From contig JAUCBJ010001385.1 in NCBI GenBank assembly GCA_032718475.1, forward strand, positions 44,457 to 108,456: a stretch of 64,000 nt of DNA. Reading direction: 5' to 3'. Below, piece by piece: positions 1 to 11,196 of this stretch. The DNA is from Nemertoderma westbladi. Lineage: Eukaryota > Xenacoelomorpha > Nemertodermatida > Nemertodermatidae. The translations under genes were made by a program, and so were the position numbers. Every line of letters starts with the position of its first letter. The first letter of the stretch is position 1. The notes below the pieces were generated by a model, which saw only the letters and a list, made by a program, of their open reading frames with translations, was not told where the DNA came from and did not search any database.

Positions 1-332
1 TTATTATATTTATGTTCTAGAATAGTGTATAATATTTATATTTTGTTCTAGAATTCTACAATGTTGCCATGGGAACAATGATTTACGTTATAAAAAACGG
101 AACTGTTGCCTTTTTATCTGATACAGAACTAGAACATAATCTATGGATTCCATCGAGTTAAGTCGGACAGGTTTCCTGTGATCGGATAAAGGCTACTGGG
201 TAGGTTGCAATAACTGTGTAGATAAGTAAAGTTTGTGACTATGGATGTATGGAAAGATGGTCTCGCGTGCTGCGATAGAATTAAAGAGTTAGAGAACGCC
301 CTTCTGTATTTTATTGTTAAATTTCTGGATTA

Positions 333-372
333 CTTAAACGCTCGTCTATGGACGAGCCGTAAGTAATCCACC
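333..372. repeat. Short hairpin (foldback) element
   Basis: The arms TGGATTACTTAAACGCTCGT and GACGAGCCGTAAGTAATCCA face each other across a few bases, giving an almost perfect 20-bp stem. It may be a tiny MITE remnant or an extruding palindrome; no coding potential. Confidence 0.6.
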
Positions 373-823
373 TATTTATTTATCGCTCGCGCTGCCTTGG
401 TTACTATTAATAACAGAGTGTATTATTAACTATTTCTTGTTGCAGTTACTTAATATAGTAAATTACCTAATATAAGGTATTTCTTTTATACTAGAGCTAG
501 AATGTTCGTTCGCATGTTAGCTATTATTTTTATAATTTTATTACATTTTTTTTCAAAATGGGTCTAAATTAATATTCTAGCGGAGATAGTTTTTGTTATT
601 TTTAAAATACTGTTCTAGAACATGTTTTCTGGTTTATAAAAATTTTCCAGAATCGTTTTCTGTAACCTTTTTAAGAGATCTAGAACATAGTTCTAGAAAT
701 TTTGTATATAATAGCGAAAATGTTCGCGAATCGTGAACAAAACCTACTAATATAAGAAATGGCTACTATTATCTATTATACATCTTGTTAAGTAATCGAG
801 AAATTTAACAATAAAACAACATA

Positions 824-961
824 TTATATTGTGTATAATGTACCTTCATCTCAGTTCGGTCCCTCGTTTCAATATTTCACTCACTCGGTGCGCTCGTTCG
901 TGTAAATATTAACACTCGTGACCGGCGTGAGATAAAGTCCTACATTATACACAATATAATA
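824..961. mobile_element. MITE-like foldback element (family A, copy 1)
   Basis: The ends are inverted repeats of about 30 bp: ATATTGTGTATAATGTA on the left and TACATTATACACAATAT on the right, each followed inward by a matching TCATCTCA/TGAGATAA block. The element is flanked by TA, which would suit a Tc1/mariner-type target. The interior contains CACTCACTCGGTGCGCTCGT, also found inverted in the foldback near 10.3 kb. It has no ORF, so it would be non-autonomous. Superfamily assignment is inference. Confidence 0.6.
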
Positions 962-1655
962 AATAGTTATTGCACCACAGATCCATCCAACGCCATTTTT
1001 TATAGTAGGTCTACTACGATGCATCAATTCCGTGATTATGTAATGACTGATAACTTAGACCAAACCTTGATGGTAACTGTACCATTACCAAATCCCGCCA
1101 ACCGTAAAAAGTGGTCGCGGTGAACGTGAGAAACGTGAGCTATAGCTATAATAGCTGGTTTCCTATTTTATTTGCTAATAATAAGTGAGAATAAGAATAG
1201 ACTTGCTTGGTGCACTTTAGGAGGTTGAGTAACTGCACCAATAATATGTTACAATAACACAATAATATTGGTCAATAATCATGAGATGAAAACATCCTTG
1301 GTGCCGTCTCATAATCGGACACCAACTCTTAGCATACGGGTCATAAATAGGCCTAAATAACGAAATGGGTAAAGGATATAACTTTCAGACATTTCGCCGC
1401 CTATCGACACACTCGAGAAAGACACAGTTAATGGTTTAATAGGTATTACTACTTTTGCTCCATAAACCAATTTTTAAACCATTTTTGAGATATTAGACAA
1501 AAAACGATAATACGTATTATTAATTTTAATAAATTACGAGACTCAAAGTTAAAATGAATATTGTGATAGTATAACAGTAGTCAGTACTTCCTAAATAAGT
1601 TTATAAATAAAGTAAATACAGTAGTATGATTTTGTATAGCGGTATTTATAGTATC

Positions 1656-4600
1656 TCAAAGAATTACGCAAACGTCACTAGATCTTTTGGGTTTAATGGA
1701 GCCAACGTTGTCGTTACTATTCCAAACATCTTTTTCTATCAACCATTCGCCGTCGAATTGCTTCCAAACTGTCAAAGATTTCCCGTTAAACATAATCCTT
1801 CCTTTTTCTTTTGACTCATCCCCACTGATTAGTATGTCATTTTGAACAAGAACAATATCTTCAAATTTCTCTAATTCTATAACATTAATATCCAGATTTC
1901 TGGCCCCTGATTTGTAGATTTGCTGCAAAAAATACAAATATTAGAAGAAGTGTTAAAAATGTTCCAGCTACAGCTACTCACACTGTAACCTCGGAACATT
2001 CCCTGTCCTTTATGGTACGTTAGATAACTATTATTAAAATGTAGAATAATATAAAAATATTATTACTATATTTAATTAACACAAAAAAGTCACATAGTAA
2101 AATAAAAGTCTAACTAAAAGAAACACAAGTTCGAGGCACGATGAAAAAAGACAAGGTAATGTGGTAATGCGGCTTCACATTATCAATAAATAAATATACC
2201 AATACGTGAAAGAAGGAAATTGAATTCTATTAATAATATAAACTTTAGAATTAGCCTAGATACACAAACAGCAGAACAAAATAGGTAATTTAAGATTTCC
2301 GAATTCCACAATACGAAAACCTTATTATAAACCAGTTTAGCCAATTCGATTAGGTTTCCCGGGTTTTGCAAAGACTCTTGAACGAGTTTGCAAGACGGGG
2401 AAACAAAAAAAAATTACAAAAAACAAACTTGATTGGATGTTTGTTGATAAACCCCTCGGCGTACCACCAAATAGCGAAATCAACATTGGCTCAATTTCTA
2501 TTAATTGTGCTTGTCCTCATCGCATGGGGTTAGCCCTACAACAATGTAGAAGGGGAAGTAGCAGATATCGTTCGCACAGTCACAGACACTGACTTTCAGA
2601 TGATGTCGGTCTGCTTTCTAAAATACGCTAGCTGATGAACAACCACTACTGAATAAGGTGGAAAGGGTTGTTAAGGAGTTTGGATTGAATATAAATGCTA
2701 TCAAAACCAAATTCATAACTTTTAATATTAATGGAAGCCGTCGACTATATTCAACTTAAAAGTTGACGACTTCCAGTACCTTGGCTCCTGGATAAGAGCA
2801 CGATAAAAATAGAATTTAGAAAAGCAGAGGACTTATCAAAAATGGATACCATCTGGAAATCAGAAAGCCTCTATAACCTGAAGAAAACCAAGTTCTTTCG
2901 AACCACAGTTTTATACGGGGGTGAGACCTGGACATTAACAAAATCACTTAAACAACGAATTGATGGTTGCTACACAAGACTACTAAGGGCATCCCTAAAC
3001 ATCAGCTGGAGACAACACATGACAAACGCCGAGCTTTATGGCACAATACCAACTGTACACCCTGTACGTACATCCTGTTCATTCTGTACATATCTACTAT
3101 GATGGGATAGATGAGCTTTAAACACTCAGGTATTTTAAAGACCTCAGGGGGAACACCATCTACTCCACTGGCACGATTGGTCTTAATGCTCTTTGCAGCA
3201 GCCTTCACTTCTGCAAAGGAGATATCGCCAATGGGAATATCTGGGAGTACAGACTCAGACACTTTTACTTCTATAAAGTTATCGGGCAATACCCTGTCAT
3301 TATTGAGGAGCTTTTCAAAGTGGGCCTTCCAACCATTGAGGCGATCGGCTGGTGATTCTGCCTTAACCTTGGTGGTTGGTTGGCTTTTCCGCCCAGTAAG
3401 CAAGTTGATCAATTTCCATGCCTGGGATGATTGCCTGCTGTCGTTAGCATCATTGATGGCATCAACCTGTTGGTTTATTAGCTCCTGTAGATTAACAGAG
3501 TACTGCCTGTTCAGGGACCTAGATGCAGCCTTAACTGCATTCTTGGCCGCCATAGTCTGATAGAGTCGGGACTCTTTCAATTAATGTATTCAGTGGCCAC
3601 TTCTACTGCTGGAGAAGTAAACACGATGAGGTAATACCAGATCTACTTTTCTACTACATAGTACTGTAATAATAGCACAGTGGCAGATGATGATATTGAC
3701 AGATAGGAGGCCATGAGGAGGTAAATTGAGGACATACAGTACAAGGTATCAGATAGTATTTCCAGGTCTATCTTTTACCTGAGCCGCTAGCTGAATGGTT
3801 AGAGAGTCAGACTTCCAACCCGGAGGTCACCAGTTCGATCCCACCTGGACGTCATTGCCGACTTTGCAAAAGCTGTGTCAAACAAAGAGTTATATCTTAT
3901 CTACTTTCCAGGCAACCAACACAATGGAGGCGCTCCCGCGGACAACCGGCTACAACCATAGAAATTGAGAAACGGGAAGGAAGCCTGGAAGGTTCTCATT
4001 TCCACAGTCCGAGCTTGCTCGACTGTAGTACCCAGTGAAAAGTGCGCAAGCCTATCGCAAGCGTGCAACGCAGGCGTATCTCAAGTGATTCCCAAGAGTT
4101 ATGGCCCGACCTTTACGCAAGCGATTTACTTGAGTTATGTCACATAAATATCGCAACAACTTGCGTTAAGTCGCATAAAAATCACAACAACTTGCGTTCA
4201 GTCGCATAAAACTCGCATGCGATTCACTTGCGACTTTCAAGCGTCATGGCGCATAAATATTGCAAAAATCTACTGGTTGTGAGTTTTGTGTAATATATTG
4301 AGACCTTTGTGACAGAAAATATGATACAGTAGTTGATTATTCCACTACTGTTTGATACTATGGGCTTCCGTATCATCTGCCTACTGTACTTACCTTACAT
4401 TACATTACATTACATTACATTACACTCTCTAGACTTAGAACATTAGACATGCTGTATGAATAAATACTAGAAATGGTTGGTTATATAGAGGATAATACAA
4501 ATAGATTAGAATAACCATGATACACTTTTAACTATTCCCTATAATTTTCTATTCTATAAAATATATTAATATAATCTCTGTATTCGACAGCCATATTAGA

Positions 4601-5431
4601 TAATTCGTATTCATCAATTTTATATTTTAAAACTATTTATTTCTTGATAGGCAACTTTATTTTAATTAATAATCTTTAGTGTAATTATAAACATGCGATT
4701 CATATGGGAATTAACGCATGATATTCTCATGGTGTAAAACATGCGTAAAATAAGCGTTAAATGAGGTGTGATTCGCATGCGATTTTCATGCACGGAATCA
4801 CATGCGTAAAATAAGTTGTGAATCGCATGCGTGGAATCGCTTCCCTATTTTACATGTGATTCACATGCGAATCACAAGAGTTTTATCGCTATTTATTGAG
4901 CCGCAATAAAAACGCATGACGCTTTAAAATCACTCGCGATACGCATGCGCATTTTTCACTGGGTAGTAGTAGTAGTAGTAGTAAAGAAATTAGTCTAGGT
5001 GTAGAGCCAAAGAGATTTGTTTTCTTCCGTTTTATAAAGTCATCCGAACAAGTTTGTAAAAGTCGAGAAAACAAAAAAAAAGGGGGGTTTCAAATATGGC
5101 CACAAAAGGCTACCGTAATCGTATGAATTTGTGACATTATCGAATAAACCAAGATTATCAAAGACTCTCTCATCAGGAGACCGTAACCACTTGTAAACCG
5201 TTGGCCGGTCGGTCGCCCCACACACTACAGTAAATACCTACTATACACTACAATACTCACTCTATATATGGGTACAACATATTCTGGTCCGTACCCAAGT
5301 GGTCTGTTTGGCGGCATTATCTTTGCCAGAGGGGCATATCTCTTGCCAATCAACTCGTAATTTCCATCATTAAAATGTTTTCCTTGACCGCACTCTAATT
5401 CTGTTATCAATTTGCGAAGCTCTTCGTCCAT
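1656..5431 (-). CDS. SnoaL-like/DUF4440 domain protein (NTF2-like fold), two exons
   Basis: Exon 1 is 5261-5431 (57 codons, ATG at 5431) and ends at a GTGAGT donor. Exon 2 is 1656-1922 (88 codons plus TGA) and follows the acceptor TTTTTTGCAG. Both boundaries are phase 0 and the product is 145 residues, the usual size for this family. Exon 1 carries the family-like stretch AKIMPPNRPLGYGPE; the splice joins IYR to QIYKSGA so that the spacing to the following beta strands fits DUF4440 proteins without gaps. Exon 2 carries GKSLTVWKQFDGEWLIEKD, the hallmark beta hairpin (V-W-K-x-x-D-G-x-W). Family members are often cytosolic and of unknown function; no catalytic activity can be assigned. There is no signal peptide. 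The 3.3-kb intron holds a LINE, a SINE and a TIR transposon. No AATAAA was recognised just past the stop. Confidence 0.82.
2535..3060 (+). pseudogene. LINE (non-LTR retrotransposon) fragment: RT palm end to C-terminus
   Basis: The reverse-transcriptase active-site stretch reads as a degraded FADD box near 2593-2612 with a one-base loss. It is followed in other frames by a motif-D-like segment (VVKEFGLNINAIKTKF). At 2842-3050 comes the post-RT region with YGGETWTLTKSLKQRIDGCY, typical of LINE ORF2 C-termini. Frameshifts and stops make it non-functional. Its right edge abuts an oppositely oriented LINE piece. The clade (L2/CR1/Jockey-like) cannot be settled by eye. Confidence 0.75.
3061..3580 (-). 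pseudogene. LINE fragment: connector and first RT motifs, inverted
   Basis: An open frame of 192 codons on the minus strand encodes the linker between endonuclease and reverse transcriptase. It includes WKAHFEKLLNNDRVLPD and the start of the RT domain, IKTNRASGVDGVPPEVFKIP. Homology ends near 3060-3110, after IIVDMYR. It matches the fragments at 18.4 kb and 26.5 kb, so all belong to one LINE family or close relatives. It is truncated at both ends and lies tail to tail with the preceding fragment. Confidence 0.78.
3782..4025 (+). mobile_element. tRNA-derived SINE (head region)
   Basis: A tRNA-like promoter is visible: an A box at about 3788-3803 (TAGCTGAATGGTTAGAG) and a B box at 3833-3842 (GTTCGATCCC), 45 bp apart as in RNA polymerase III type-2 promoters. 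The anticodon arm is poor and no acceptor stem closes, so this is a tRNA-derived SINE rather than a tRNA gene. The body is taken to run to the TIR transposon starting at 4031; the 3' end is uncertain. Confidence 0.6.
4031..4963. mobile_element. Non-autonomous DNA transposon with terminal inverted repeats
   Basis: The left end CCCAGTGAAAAGTGCGCAAG and the inverted right end CCCAGTGAAAAATGCGCATG match over the first ~20 bp and continue imperfectly inward. The flanks 4026-4030 and 4964-4968 both read TAGTA, consistent with a 5-bp target duplication, although the right flank is a TAG microsatellite. The interior is full of sub-terminal motifs (GCATGCG, ATTCACATGCGA) in both orientations and a TTACA microsatellite at about 4393-4425. 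No transposase ORF is present. Confidence 0.7.
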
Positions 5432-5874
5432 TATCGAGAAAAGTCCGTCTAATTTATATAATTACTACCAGTACCAGCACCGTTAGAAGTAAATAAGGAC
5501 TACTTCGGCAGACTTAATGTATTATTTTGAGTAAATCGAATATAAAGTTACTTTTAGAAAAAATAAGTATTTTCTTATTACGAAATAATGGCCCAAGTGT
5601 AATGAAGATAGAGATTTGTTGGTCTTAATTATCTCAATGCGAAATTTTTACGTCTTAATTGTCGTTAATATGAAGTTTAAGACCTTTTTGGTATTAATAT
5701 TCAATTCAGGAAAAATACAAAAGATTTCCGAAATGGAAATTTCAGAGCCTTGAACGTTTTGCCCCAATTGCTTTTGTCTATTGCTATATTAGTCCGACAG
5801 AAACAGTTTCTAATGGCCAGTCTAAAGGCCCAGTTATACTCGTCCGTAAGAGGTCAACGTCAACGGCCTCATCC

Positions 5875-6070
5875 ATGGCCGTACGGTGCCGTACGGAATC
5901 TACAGTTGTTTTACGACCGTACAGTATATTACCGTACGGCATACCAAACCTACCGTACGGCCACCTGACGGCGCTGTAGGGACAAATATCACAATTTCTT
6001 ACCGCACGGTCACCGTACGGCTGTGTACGGCCTTTTAACGCCTACGCTTTTAACGCCGGCTGCGTACGGC
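5875..6070. repeat. Cluster of CCGTACGG palindromes
   Basis: Five exact CCGTACGG octamers sit at 5879, 5889, 5932, 5953 and 6013, with several one-off variants (CCGCACGG, TGTACGGCC). They may be the sub-terminal repeats of a foldback transposon or an array of binding sites. No ORF. Confidence 0.5.
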
Positions 6071-6558
6071 CTACATTTTAAAGTATAAAGTATACAGTAA
6101 AAGCAATTTAATAGGCCTACTGTAGAAATATCATAACTTTAATTTAGATATGTAGTTAAATAAAATTTGAAACAAAACAAATGTTAGTTATAGATAAAGG
6201 GAGGGAGGGCTTACGGAACAATGAGTGGTTGTTTGTAACAACTGTGCTCATTTAACCAGTGTTAGTGTATCGGCTATCGATTAAACTATTACCATTGATC
6301 GTACCGAGAACACTGCGTTGTAGGCTGGCACAGTCAGCGAATCAGAGACAGGACACAATTGTTAAAATTTGCAACTCAAATAGGAACAGGTTTGTAAAGC
6401 GCTGCCTCCTTCCATTTCTACATATACTGCACTACATACAGTATACTGTAGACAAATTATAAGTAATACTATCATTTGTCTCAATAACAATTTGTAATGA
6501 GACTACGTCCACCAATTAATTGCGTAGACCCCCACCACCTCTGATCCTGACTAACCAA

Positions 6559-6581
6559 CCCCCCCCCCCCCCCCCCCCCCC
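6559..6581. repeat. Poly-C/poly-G homopolymer tract
   Basis: An uninterrupted C run of more than 20 bases on the plus strand; one of several such tracts in the window. The exact length is likely to be unreliable in any assembly. Confidence 0.9.
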
Positions 6582-7629
6582 GACCCCCAACTTCCTCAAT
6601 CCATTGCCGTTGACCACATCGCCTCACATATTTAAATTAAGAAAAGCTTAGACCAGTAGATTATCTGATATCCTCGTGTAAATGGTAATTGGTGCCGGAA
6701 ACTTCATTAAGCTGGGCTGGAGAGCTATCAAACCAAATTAGATAGACTTAATGATGGATATGATGTACGTTACAATTTTATCAGGAACCGAGAGGTTCAT
6801 TACTGTAAGAATTGCTCGAGACTGGCTGGCTGACTGACTGATCTACAGCCAAAACCACTCTAACGATTTTGATGAAATTTTCACAGCGGCTAGATACCGC
6901 GATTCTAAGGTCCCTGGTATGTTCCGCTATTTCGTCCATGAGCCGTGGGCTCGAAAAATAGACATAAACGAAAATACGCCATAGGCGCAATGGTAAAATA
7001 ACACCAATAACAGCTGGTGTCGTGATGAAAAATGGCTTATGTAATGGATTTCTACACTTAGTTCTAGGCTTAGTATAAATCGATGAGGTTGCCAAGATTA
7101 TTGTACTCAGTACACCCATACTGTTTGTTTAGGCCCTAGGACACTCTATCAAAGCAAATATTAACTGGTTGGTTTAGTTTGAAATCTATTATCGCCTCAG
7201 ATGAATTACTCTTCCCAATGCATTCTATAGGAATATCTCAATCTGCTAATGTAAGCTGAATGACTTAAGTACACAGTGTGTTGGCTACATTAATGCCAAC
7301 ATTATTGCAAAATGTTTTATTGTTGGATTACTCTCCCCTTCAGAACATTGTATAGGGAATTTACTTTAGTTTACTCTACTGTGCCATTCAGCTGAATGGA
7401 TTTGAGCGATTGCCAAGTTACAGAGTTGGATAATTTTCTGACCATAGGCAAAGACATCAAATCTTTTTAAAAAGATACTTTTTCCATGTTTTTTTTCTGA
7501 CCAAAAATTTCAAAAAAAAATTTTTCGTAGCCAGTACTGCCAATCGATTTGCCATCAAAAATAACGCAAAAAATTTTTTTTGCAAAATTTTAAATTACTG
7601 TAAATTTTTGGCGACTGGGGGGGGGTCAA

Positions 7630-8112
7630 TTTTTTTCGATCCGCTATAACTCCGGAACGCTTTGTCGAAATTCGATGGGGTTTTGATTTTTCAACTTAAT
7701 TCGATGTCCTCTTTCAGCCTATCCATGTTTCGAAACCCCAAACAGCGCCGTTCAAAAGTTAATTTTTTCTAGTTCTAGAATTTTACAAATTTCAATAAAG
7801 TTGCAGTATTTTATTAACGCCTTTACGGAATTCGATAGCGTTTTCGATTTTTATAATAAACGCAATATCCTGAAACTCACTAGCCTAGTTTCGCGTCACC
7901 AATGCCAAGACTTCATACTTTTTGAGGAAAATGTTTCTAGAATAATTTTTATTCAAATTACATTTATCGCGATTTCTTATTACTGGTTGCACATGAATTG
8001 ATGGAGTTTTCACTTTATTAACTAAACACGATATCGCGCATAGCACCAGCGTGGTTTCGAAATTCCAAAACGAGGTCTTCACTAGTTGCAGGTCGATTTT
8101 GTTCTAGAATTG
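7630..8112. repeat. Three diverged copies of a ~165-bp tandem repeat
   Basis: Three successive segments share the order: a TTCGAT/TTTTCGATTTTT-like start, a central TTTCGAA or TTTCGCG block, and TTCTAGAA near the end. The TTCTAGAA landmarks are at 7773, 7935 and 8102, spaced 162 and 167 bp. Divergence is high, so this is an old satellite remnant. Confidence 0.5.
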
Positions 8113-8303
8113 AGCAACTAATAATAGATCGAATTTATTAATAATTATTGTATGAAATATGATTGTATTTTTACATAATTATTAGTTCTATACTAATTCT
8201 CGTTGTCTCTTTTATTTAAAATAAAAAGTCGGTTCCTTATCGGGCCGCTAGGCCCGTCACTAGTTATCAAAAACAATTGTATTTGTTGTGGTACACCTTA
8301 ATT

Positions 8304-10003
8304 AACTTTAACAAATAAGTAGGCCTACACGTCGTGTGTTGTGTTAACAGATAAGTAGGCCTACACGTCGTGTGTTGTGTTAACAAATAAGTAGGCCAAC
8401 ACGTCGTGTGTTGTGTTAACAAATAAGTAGGCCTACACGTCGTGTTTTGTGTTAACAAATAAGTAGGCCTACACGTCGTGTGTTGTGTTAACAAATAAGT
8501 AGGCCTACACGTCGTGTGTTGTGTTAACAAATAAGTAGGCCTACACGTCGTGTGTTGTGTTAACAAATAATTAGGCCTACACGTCGTGTGTTGTGTTAAC
8601 AAATAAGTAGGCCTACACGTCGTGTGTTGTGTTAACAAATAAGTAGGCCTACACGTCGTGTGTTGTGTTAACAAATAAGTAGGCCTACACGTCGTGTTTT
8701 GTGTTAACAAATAAGTAGGCCTACACGTCGTGTGTTGTGTTAACAGATAAGTAGGCCTACACGTCGTGTGTTGTGTTAACAAATAAGTAGGCCTACACGT
8801 CGTGTGTTGTGTTAACAAATAAGTAGGCCTACACGTCGTGTGTTGTGTTAACAAATAAGTAGGCCTACACGTCGTGTTTTGTGTTAACAAATAAGTAGGC
8901 CTACACGTCGTGTTTTGTGTTAACAAATAAGTAGGCCTACACGTCGTGTGTTGTGTTAACAAATAAGTAGGCCTACACGTCGTGTGTTGTGTTAACAAAT
9001 AAGTAGGCCTACACGTCGTGTGTTGTGTTAACAAATAAGTAGGCCTACACGTCGTGTGTTGTGTTAACAAATAAGTAGGCCTACACGTCGTGTGTTGTGT
9101 TAACAAATAATTAGGCCTACACGTCGTGTGTTGTGTTAACAAATAAGTAGGCCTACACGTCGTGTGTTGTGTTAACAAATAAGTAGGCCTACACGTCGTG
9201 TGTTGTGTTAACAAATAAGTAGGCCTACACGTCGTGTTTTGTGTTAACAAATAAGTAGGCCTACACGTCGTGTGTTGTGTTAACAGATAAGTAGGCCTAC
9301 ACGTCGTGTGTTGTGTTAACAAATAAGTAGGCCTACACGTCGTGTGTTGTGTTAACAAATAAGTAGGCCTACACGTCGTGTGTTGTGTTAACAAATAAGT
9401 AGGCCTACACGTCGTGTTTTGTGTTAACAAATAAGTAGGCCTACACGTCGTGTTTTGTGTTAACAAATAAGTAGGCCTACACGTCGTGTGTTGTGTTAAC
9501 AAATAAGTAGGCCTACACGTCGTGTGTTGTGTTAACAAATAAGTAGGCCTACACGTCGTGTGTTGTGTTAACAAATAAGTAGGCCTACACGTCGTGTGTT
9601 GTGTTAACAAATAAGTAGGCCTACACGTCGTGTTTTGTGTTAACAAATAAGTAGGCCTACACGTCGTGTTTTGTGTTAACAAATAAGTAGGCCTACACGT
9701 CGTGTGTTGTGTTAACAAATAAGTAGGCCTACACGTCGTGTGTTGTGTTAACAAATAAGTAGGCCTACACGTCGTGTTTTGTGTTAACAAATAAGTAGGC
9801 CTACACGTCGTGTGTTGTGTTAACAAATAAGTAGGCCTACACGTCGTGTGTTGTGTTAACAAATAAGTAGGCCTACACGTCGTGTTTTGTGTTAACAAAT
9901 AAGTAGGCCTACACGTCGTGTTTTGTGTTAACAAATAAGTAGGCCTACACGTCGTGTTTTGTGTTAACAAATAAGTAGGCCTACACGTCGTGTGTTGTGT
10001 TAA
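8304..10003. repeat. Minisatellite, 36-bp unit, about 47 copies
   Basis: The unit contains AAATAAGTAGGCCTACACGT followed by CGTGTGTTGTGTTAAC. Copies differ mainly at a G/T site (GTGTGTTGTG or GTGTTTTGTG) and a rare AATTAGG or CAGATAAG variant. Because 36 is divisible by three, the minus strand shows a 567-codon open frame of a 12-residue repeat; this is a by-product of the period, not evidence for a protein. The rare variants recur 540 bp apart, so a 15-unit block was duplicated. Confidence 0.95.
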
Positions 10004-10268
10004 TTACACTATTTTGTTATCAACAATAAAGTATAATGTTATCTATTAATATTTAATAATATAACTTATGTTATATAAAGTATAATTAATTCATGCGATT
10101 ATAAATTTGGGTGTAATCCTTGCGATTTTTAAAATTATGGAAATGGATCATTCCTCTCTGCATATCATTATAGATATCAGTTAATATTCAAAGTTTTAGA
10201 AGTACTAAGAAATAATACTACCTACTGTATTTGGAAATACTACTGGTTAGGTAATAACTATTTTACTT

Positions 10269-10395
10269 ACTTGTGTGTAAAGTAGCACTTTACCGTGTGA
10301 TGATCCGAGTGGCTTTGTTACACGAACGAACGTTAGTGAGTGAGTGAAAATAAAGCCACGAGGATCAGAACACTGTAAAGTACTTTGCAACAAGT
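10269..10395. mobile_element. MITE-like foldback element (family A, copy 2, inverted interior)
   Basis: The left arm CTTGTGTGTAAAGTAGCACT continues to ATGATCCGAGTGGC. It pairs with the right arm, whose complement starts CTTGTTGCAAAGTACTTTAC and continues to TGATCCTCGTGGC. The interior ACACGAACGAACG and AGTGAGTGAGTGAAA is the reverse complement of the interior of the element at 824-961. No ORF. Confidence 0.65.
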
Positions 10396-10399
10396 ATGT

Positions 10400-10862
10400 A
10401 TGTAGTTTTATTCCAAAATTGTAACATTACGAAATGATTGTACATATACATTATAAGTGATAGAAACTGCTACAAATTAATATTAGTTGCTGTATAAATA
10501 AATGTAAAAATGAAATAAATTATGTTATAAATAAGTTAGCTTATTATGGTGGCGTTTGGAGCCATGATAATAATATAGCTACTGGTTATTAATAGCTATA
10601 CCCCGCCTACCGGTACGTAATGCAGTAGGCCTATCTGGCTGTCAGGCAAATTTCCACCTATTGTTTACGTGGTAACCAATGACGGCGTTACGTAATGTCC
10701 GCTAGGGGGACATTACTTAACTGATAACACCAAATACAATACTAAATGTACAGACCAATACAATGCTGAAATGTCCTCAAAAGTTGTAAAGTGCTAAATA
10801 ACAACTCGCTGTTAATACTAACGGCGTTGAGTAATGTTACAATTTTGGAATAAAACTTATTT
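10400..10862. mobile_element. Foldback element with ~28-bp terminal inverted repeats
   Basis: AGTTTTATTCCAAAATTGTA at about 10404 is answered by TACAATTTTGGAATAAAACT ending near 10858; the match extends through CATTAC/GTAATG. The ~460-bp unit has no coding capacity and directly adjoins the preceding MITE. Confidence 0.6.
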
Positions 10863-11103
10863 AACTCGCAAAGAAATGAAATTTCGCAATAGGTGGACCT
10901 TTTTTCCGGATTTTTTATTGGCTCTGAGTGCTAGTTCCTTCCAGGTTGTATATGTACATACCATTATTTTATCAGTTCTTCAACACATTAGTTAAAAAAC
11001 AGTACCTACTTCGTAAAATAATAGTGAATAAAATACAAGTCCAATAAACCACCCCCAATGTTCCAAATATACAAGAATACATCCATTCGGTTAATAAGTT
11101 AGT

Positions 11104-11109
11104 TTTATT
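11104..11109 (-). terminator. Poly(A) signal AATAAA of ISYNA1
   Basis: AATAAA on the minus strand lies 88 bases past the ISYNA1 stop codon, an ordinary distance for a 3' UTR signal. Confidence 0.55.
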
Positions 11110-11196
11110 TAATTTAGAATGGGTTCTAAATATTATTACAATAGTTCAAGCACACACACTCTTACTCATCAGCCACGATATTTTCAATACAAAAGT

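Larger units (their letters stand above)
1..1655. other. AT-rich intergenic stretch downstream of the DUF4440 gene
   Basis: No coding region is supported here. The stretch is AT-rich, has several copies of the palindrome TTCTAGAA (for example near positions 15, 48, 613 and 684), and carries two foldback elements listed separately (about 333-372 and 824-961). Confidence 0.6.
5432..8265. other. Intergenic region with repeats
   Basis: No gene is supported. It contains the CCGTACGG palindrome cluster (5875-6070), a long poly-C tract (6559-6581), an interspersed-repeat-like segment at about 6790-7030 with ACTGACTGA and GATGAAATTTTCAC words, and an old ~165-bp tandem repeat (about 7630-8110). Short ORFs here lack homology or codon bias. 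Confidence 0.55.
10006..11103. other. Intergenic region 3' of ISYNA1 with foldback elements
   Basis: No coding sequence is seen. Two inverted-repeat elements (10269-10395 and about 10400-10862) are listed separately. The rest is AT-rich unique-looking sequence. Confidence 0.6.

Noticed and set aside
3782-3852. A functional tRNA gene
   Set aside because: A and B boxes are present, but the acceptor stem does not close and the anticodon arm is irregular, so a SINE head is a better fit.
6781-7119. Minus-strand 112-codon ORF
   Set aside because: The region has words common in dispersed repeats (ACTGACTGA, GATGAAATTTTCAC) and no protein homology was recognised.
8267-9970. 567-codon minus-strand open frame with 12-residue repeats
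   Set aside because: It is fully explained by a 36-bp minisatellite whose period is a multiple of three; composition shows no codon selection and neighbouring frames behave alike.
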